Shown here: one piece after another, positions 6,178 through 9,197 of the stretch
Layout of the letters: each line of letters starts with the position of its first letter
Numbering within the stretch: the first letter of the stretch is position 1
From: Candidatus Poseidoniaceae archaeon
GTDB taxonomy: Archaea; Thermoplasmatota; Poseidoniia; Poseidoniales; Poseidoniaceae
NCBI GenBank assembly: GCA_013329925.1
Contig: DUJK01000177.1
Span: 1-9,197 of the forward strand
Direction: 5' to 3'
DNA: 9,197 bases
Position numbers and translations under genes: made by a program
The notes under the pieces: generated by a model
What the model saw: the letters and a program-made list of their open reading frames with translations, nothing else
Told to the model about the DNA's origin: nothing
Database searches by the model: none

Positions 6178-6210
6178 CCGCGCCATGTGGGTTGAACGGG
6201 GAGCACCTAG

Positions 6211-7779
6211 ATGGCGAAGAAAAAAACCTCGGCTGAAATGGCTCGAGAACAATCTGAACTTGCTAAAGTAGAAGGCATGCTGGGTGATGCTTTTGGTGAC
6301 TTAGGCGGCCTTGAACAATCAACTACTGAAGAGATTACTGCTGAATTTGAAGCGCCTGTTTTGCATGAAACTGACGGCGAGGGTGACGAAATCAGTGAAA
6401 GTATCGATACAAATGATTCAGAACAAGAAAGTAACGATTCCGGGGCTGAAATAGCTGATCTTCCTGCTGAATCAGAAAATCCAGATGATGTTCTAGCCGT
6501 CGAATCGCCATCAAGTCCTCCCGCGGGGCCCCCTTCGGGACCCCCATCAGGCCCTCCAAGCAAGGGGCCTCCATCTGGCCCTCCAAGCAAAGGACCTCCT
6601 TCAAAACCACCGGCAGGGCCACCAAGTAATGTTCCTAGCGGCCCACCGAGTAAAGGACCTCCTTCAAAACCGCCAGTAGGGCCACCAAGTGATGTGCCTA
6701 GCGGGCCACCGAGCAAAGGACCTCCTTCAAAACCACCAGCAGGGCCGCCAAGTGATAAGGACGAGGAAACTACATCCAGCCCATCTGATGGTGAAACCGT
6801 GGCTGAAGACACTGATGTACAAGAGTCTAAACAAAAACCCGAGGAAAAAGACGATTCTGAAGAGTCTGTTCCTGATGAACTGCCTAATGATGTTAAGCAA
6901 TCCGAAACCGTTGAAGAAATCAAGCCTGATGAAGCACCCATTGAACAAGCAGATGATGTGGAGACGGAGGGTGAATCAGATGAAACTCCTATTGAAGAAC
7001 CGATGATCCTAGAAGAAAATTCTAATCTTGATGGTGAGGAAGACATCCTACTAAAAGAGGCTGAAATTGCTAGACTTGCTGCTGAAGTAGAGCGTCTTAG
7101 AAGCTCGATGGTTGGAGCGGCTGAAGTTATTGAAGAATTAGAAAATCCACCTATGCCGCCGATTGTCGAAGAAGATGTAGTAATTGCCGCACACACTGTT
7201 GCAGATATAGCAAGAATGGCTCGGCAATTAGATCGTGACGAACTAGTGAGGGCTTCCATGGGCGCTATTGCAATGCTACATCCAGAAAGTCCTGAAGTCT
7301 TAATTTCAACAAAACACAGCGCAATGTTGCCTAGGATGAATGAAAAAGACATTTGTGCTGGTAAATTAGGTGGCAAATCCCCTAGAGGTGCTCCCGAAGA
7401 TTGGCGAGTTCTCGAAGTGTTACTGGCGTCTGCTAGTTTGGTAACCGGCGGCCCTGCAGCGGTAATTCATGCACATGGACCTTACACAACAGCGGTAAGT
7501 TGTGAGAGAGATCTAGTTCTAATGCAGCCAATAGACGAGATTGGCAAAGAACATATTGGTAAAATTATCATTGTCGATCCTGACCCTGAAAATCCTGAAG
7601 AATTCCTTAGACAAGTTGCTGAGGCACTGCAACAAGGCGGTATGCGTTGTGTGGTAGTTAGAGGTAAGGGCTCTTATGCAGTCGGTGCAGATTTGGATCA
7701 AGCTTGGGCAAATGCCGCAATGCTAGAACATAGCATGAAGATTGTTATGCTAGCCAGACAAGCCAACCTCAAGGTTTGA
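6211..7779 (+). CDS. Acidic Pro/Gly/Ser-repeat protein with degenerate class II aldolase-like C-terminal domain
   Basis: A 522-residue modular protein, the only plus-strand gene. Residues 1-35 are a charged helical start; 36-100 are acidic and disordered; 101-181 are a Pro/Gly/Ser/Lys tract with three tandem 21-residue repeats; 182-276 are again strongly acidic; 277-311 form a likely coiled coil (EAEIARLAAEVERLR). Residues about 322-522 resemble class II aldolase/adducin proteins: VLISTKHSAMLPRM matches the family's 'lITPSG..l' segment, AVIHAHGPY keeps the two zinc-binding histidines (H420, H422), and the GADLDQAWANAAMLEHSMKI helix is typical. The third ligand region, normally NHG, reads GKG (K486); the GN(I/V)S motif reads GAIA; and the catalytic Glu position reads Asp (D397). 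Aldolase activity is therefore doubtful, and a structural or binding role, as in adducin, is possible. No signal peptide or membrane segment is visible. The domain assignment is fairly sure; the function is unknown. Confidence 0.78.
   Translation: MAKKKTSAEMAREQSELAKVEGMLGDAFGDLGGLEQSTTEEITAEFEAPVLHETDGEGDEISESIDTNDSEQESNDSGAEIADLPAESENPDDVLAVESPSSPPAGPPSGPPSGPPSKGPPSGPPSKGPPSKPPAGPPSNVPSGPPSKGPPSKPPVGPPSDVPSGPPSKGPPSKPPAGPPSDKDEETTSSPSDGETVAEDTDVQESKQKPEEKDDSEESVPDELPNDVKQSETVEEIKPDEAPIEQADDVETEGESDETPIEEPMILEENSNLDGEEDILLKEAEIARLAAEVERLRSSMVGAAEVIEELENPPMPPIVEEDVVIAAHTVADIARMARQLDRDELVRASMGAIAMLHPESPEVLISTKHSAMLPRMNEKDICAGKLGGKSPRGAPEDWRVLEVLLASASLVTGGPAAVIHAHGPYTTAVSCERDLVLMQPIDEIGKEHIGKIIIVDPDPENPEEFLRQVAEALQQGGMRCVVVRGKGSYAVGADLDQAWANAAMLEHSMKIVMLARQANLKV
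6577..6756 (+). repeat. Three 63-bp in-frame tandem repeats
   Basis: Copies start at 6577, 6640 and 6703 (the last runs about 54 bases before diverging). Each encodes the pattern GPPSKGPPSKPPxGPPSxVPS. Adjacent copies differ at about 5 to 8 bases, mostly at silent positions, while a central 20-base block is identical in all three. A shorter GPPS-type tract (about 6526-6576) precedes them. The pattern indicates expansion by recent duplication within the coding frame. The protein period is 4 to 5 residues inside a 21-residue unit, not the 3-residue period of collagen. Confidence 0.9.
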
Positions 7780-8154
7780 TTAAAATTGGACCTGTATTTT
7801 GGAGTCTAGTACTCTTGTGTTGTAAACTTTGAGATCTTTTTTCCGAGACATTTTACCGAGTAACCTACCATAAGGAGGGAATAGCGGGAATGGTGACCAC
7901 TCTACTAACTCGCCGTCGCTAAGCTTGTGTGTGGTTTGGTGCAAAGGACATCGGATACAATCATCTTTCACTTTGCCGCCCCAGGAAAGTGGCCATCTCA
8001 TGTGCCTGCACAATGCTTCAGTAGCAAAATAAGCGCCATCATGCATGCCTAACAAAATCATTTTACCTTTGACTGTTAACATTTTCTTTTTGCCATTTTT
8101 CAACTTTGACACTTTTGTTGCGTCGTGCCAATTTAGTTCCTCAGTTTCTGACAT
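7780..8154 (-). CDS. Small stand-alone Rieske [2Fe-2S] ferredoxin-like protein
   Basis: A 124-residue soluble Rieske-type protein. The cluster-binding motif is C49-R-H51, 17 residues, then C69-P-L-H72, which supplies the two Cys and two His ligands of a [2Fe-2S] centre. The surrounding EALCRHM and CIRCPLHQ match the ferredoxin or dioxygenase-component type rather than cytochrome bc1, which has an extra disulphide Cys after each box; none is seen here. There is no membrane anchor or Tat signal, so it is probably a cytoplasmic electron carrier. ATG 8154-8152 is supported by GGAGGT seven bases upstream, inside the preceding dehydrogenase gene, which it overlaps by 14 bases. The pair is translationally coupled. 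No oxygenase alpha subunit or reductase is nearby, so its partner is unknown; the co-transcribed short-chain dehydrogenase is the obvious candidate. Its stop codon directly abuts that of the convergent aldolase-like gene. Confidence 0.9.
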   Translation of the reverse strand: MSETEELNWHDATKVSKLKNGKKKMLTVKGKMILLGMHDGAYFATEALCRHMRWPLSWGGKVKDDCIRCPLHQTTHKLSDGELVEWSPFPLFPPYGRLLGKMSRKKDLKVYNTRVLDSKIQVQF

Positions 8155-8872
8155 TTGCCATACCTCCGTCTAAATTAAGCACTTGTCCGGTAAAGTTGTC
8201 TGGTGCTTCGGTCAATAGCCATCGCATAGAGGTGGCAACTTCTTCTGGCTGGTTGATTCGTTTCATTGGAATCATAGATACCGCTGCTTCTCGAATCGCA
8301 TCAGACCTCAAGAATGTACTACCAAGTCTAGTTTCGGTCAGCCCCGGTGCAACTGCATTAACTCTAATATTGCGTTGGGCATATGTCGCCGCTGCTGACC
8401 TAACCATTGACTCAATTCCGCCTTTTGCTGCTGCAATTGCTTCATGATTAACTAATCCCAAACTTCCTGCAACGCTGGAGGTGAAAACCAATCGTCCGCC
8501 GCCGGAACGCAGCATTGCCTTGCATATCAGAGATAATGACAAAAAGGCACTGGTTAAGTTTGTGCGAATAACTTCCTCGAAATCGTTCAACTTGAGTGCA
8601 TGGGGTGGCTTTACTAGAATTGAGCCAACCAAGTGAGCCGCTCCAGCAATACTTCCATTGCCGTTTTCTTTGGCAGTTTCAATTGCCGATTGGAGAACAG
8701 TAGAATCCAGAGCATCGCCAATAATTACGCTTACACCACTGTCTGACAAATGTTCAACTCTAGAACTATCGCGTGCTAAAACAGTAACCTGTTTGCCTTG
8801 TTCAAGTAGTTGTGAGACTAATAATTGGGCAATATCGCTGCTGCCACCGACCACTAGGTAGGATTCTGTCAT
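8141..8872 (-). CDS. Short-chain dehydrogenase/reductase-fold protein lacking the catalytic Tyr
   Basis: A 243-residue classical-length SDR. The Rossmann nucleotide-binding loop is VVGGSSDIA (7-15), a variant of TGxxxGIG. ARD at 33-35 after the second strand suggests possible NADP preference through Arg34. The NAG-like segment reads GAAH (77-80), the serine motif FTSSVAG (130-136) is present, and the C-terminal end VLNLDGGM (231-238) and IRVNAVAPGLTET (169-181) are typical. The YxxxK pair reads I146-A-A-A-K150, so the catalytic Tyr is replaced by Ile while Lys is kept. A subgroup with a similar HEAIAAAK segment exists, as far as I recall, so this is probably a real lineage feature and not an error. 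ATG 8872-8870 sits about 25 bases downstream of a good TATA box, predicting a leaderless message. The gene overlaps the Rieske gene by 14 bases. The substrate is unknown. Confidence 0.88.
   Translation of the reverse strand: MTESYLVVGGSSDIAQLLVSQLLEQGKQVTVLARDSSRVEHLSDSGVSVIIGDALDSTVLQSAIETAKENGNGSIAGAAHLVGSILVKPPHALKLNDFEEVIRTNLTSAFLSLSLICKAMLRSGGGRLVFTSSVAGSLGLVNHEAIAAAKGGIESMVRSAAATYAQRNIRVNAVAPGLTETRLGSTFLRSDAIREAAVSMIPMKRINQPEEVATSMRWLLTEAPDNFTGQVLNLDGGMANVRN
8162..8167 (-). promoter_or_regulatory. Shine-Dalgarno site of the Rieske gene
   Basis: GGAGGT on the minus strand, seven bases before ATG 8154, lies within the last codons of the dehydrogenase (Gly-Gly-Met). It is the strongest ribosome-binding site in the window and fixes the Rieske start. 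It fits internal, coupled translation in a message whose first gene appears leaderless. Confidence 0.75.
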
Positions 8873-8893
8873 GGGCTTGACTTAGTTGCTCAA

Positions 8894-8901
8894 CTTTTAT
8901 A
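8894..8901 (-). promoter_or_regulatory. TATA box of the dehydrogenase-Rieske operon
   Basis: TATAAAAG on the minus strand is centred about 25 bases before the A of ATG 8872. In archaea transcription starts roughly 25 bases after the TATA centre, so the message should begin at or next to the start codon (leaderless). It lies in the 42-base spacer after the GMP synthase subunit gene, so this unit is independent of it. Confidence 0.7.
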
Positions 8902-8914
8902 TTCGTGTTTTAAT

Positions 8915-9197
8915 TTAAACCTTCGAATCTCGAGAAATTCGGCATATTTCAACAAAATTTTCGAACATTTCCTTACCAAATTCGGAATCATTGACCTCCG
9001 GATGAAATTGTAATCCAAACCGATCCCCGGCTTCATTTTCCATGCCTTGTACCTTACACGATGGGCTACTGGCGGTAATAAAAAAGCCATCTGGCACTTC
9101 ATGTACCTCATCATTGTGTGATTCCCAAACAGTTTGACGCGGTGCAGTGTTTTGGAAAATTTTACCTCCTTGGTTTTGTAATTCTATTTCCATTGCA
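8915..9197 (-). CDS. guaAA: GMP synthase glutamine amidotransferase subunit (5' part cut by window)
   Basis: The last 93 or so codons of a class I glutamine amidotransferase; the frame runs open past the window edge and ends at TAA 8917-8915. WESHNDEV (visible residues about 23-30, counting from the first Met in the window) corresponds to the SHGDxV motif of GMP synthase. GLQFHPEV carries the catalytic His and Glu of the Cys-His-Glu triad; the Cys nucleophile lies outside the window. The ending after FHPEV (EFGKEMFENFVEIC) fits GuaA better than TrpG/PabA, CarA or PyrG. The protein ends soon after this domain instead of continuing into an ATP-pyrophosphatase domain, as expected for the archaeal two-subunit enzyme. 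This subunit releases ammonia from glutamine for the XMP-aminating partner. Methionine codons inside the visible part are internal, not starts. Confidence 0.85.
   Translation of the reverse strand, partial: AMEIELQNQGGKIFQNTAPRQTVWESHNDEVHEVPDGFFITASSPSCKVQGMENEAGDRFGLQFHPEVNDSEFGKEMFENFVEICRISRDSKV

Noticed and set aside
6006..6206. A 66-codon minus-strand frame across the tRNA-Asp gene
   Set aside because: It reads straight through a complete tRNA cloverleaf, and its peptide is an artefact of tRNA sequence.
6526..6756. CRISPR array
   Set aside because: The repeats are in-frame 63-bp coding units with no unique spacers and no cas genes nearby.
6526..6756. Collagen-like Gly-x-y triple helix
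   Set aside because: Glycine does not recur every third residue; the spacing is 4 to 5 residues within a 21-residue unit, so a collagen helix is not supported.
6207..7376. A 389-codon open frame on the minus strand opposite the aldolase-like gene
   Set aside because: It is rich in Ser and Gly only because it mirrors the Pro/Glu-rich codons and repeats of the plus-strand gene. It shows no domain motifs, and the plus frame has a promoter and a recognisable domain.
7780..8154. Rieske subunit of cytochrome bc1/b6f
   Set aside because: No membrane anchor or signal, and no second Cys after each ligand box to form the bc1-type disulphide.
8890..9114. A 74-codon minus-strand frame overlapping the end of the GMP synthase subunit
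   Set aside because: It is an alternative frame of the same strand; the other frame carries the FHPEV and SHxDxV motifs.

Overview
The window looks like a chromosomal segment of an archaeon, most likely a marine planktonic euryarchaeote of the Marine Group II/III type (Poseidoniia-like); that lineage is an inference. The archaeal evidence is a 49-residue RNA polymerase subunit P (Rpo12), a replication factor C-type AAA+ protein, the C-terminal part of what looks like a stand-alone GMP synthase glutaminase subunit, TATA boxes about 25 to 30 bases ahead of start codons, and a tRNA gene without an encoded CCA. Base composition is moderately AT-rich throughout. I see no insertion sequence, phage gene, CRISPR array or rRNA.

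All genes but one lie on the minus strand. Read in the direction of transcription, from high to low coordinates: the end of a GMP synthase glutaminase subunit (8915-9197, cut by the window edge); a TATA box followed by a leaderless-looking two-gene unit, a short-chain dehydrogenase (8141-8872) overlapping a small Rieske protein (7780-8154); then, on the plus strand and ending exactly against the Rieske gene, a large acidic and Pro/Gly/Ser-rich protein with a class II aldolase-like C-terminal domain (6211-7779). A divergent spacer with one nearly symmetric TATA element separates that gene from tRNA-Asp(GTC). Next come rpoP (5819-5968), an RFC-like clamp-loader subunit (4646-5773), tRNA-Arg(CCT), an unrecognised four-helix membrane protein (2944-4464), and a likely operon of a flavoprotein related to SdhA/FrdA (1245-2864), a HIT-family hydrolase (779-1213) and a PlsC-like acyltransferase (1-779, cut by the window edge).

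Most of the window is housekeeping: transcription, clamp loading, tRNA and purine synthesis. The unusual layer is a set of enzyme-fold proteins that lack hallmark catalytic residues. The SdhA-like protein has lost the covalent-FAD histidine and the dicarboxylate-binding His/Thr-Glu/Arg set. The short-chain dehydrogenase has Ile where the catalytic Tyr should be. The aldolase-like domain has Lys in place of the third metal-binding His and sits behind about 280 residues of acidic, repeat-bearing sequence. The RFC-like protein has its Walker B Asp-Glu order swapped.

Other points of interest are a perfect 9-bp inverted repeat that contains the start codon of the SdhA-like gene, with a Shine-Dalgarno-like site in its loop, and a bacterial/eukaryotic-type glycerolipid acyltransferase in an archaeal setting. 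I do not see a clear multi-gene defence or mobile system. The aldolase-like fusion protein and the SdhA-like/HIT/acyltransferase operon are the best candidates for something undescribed.
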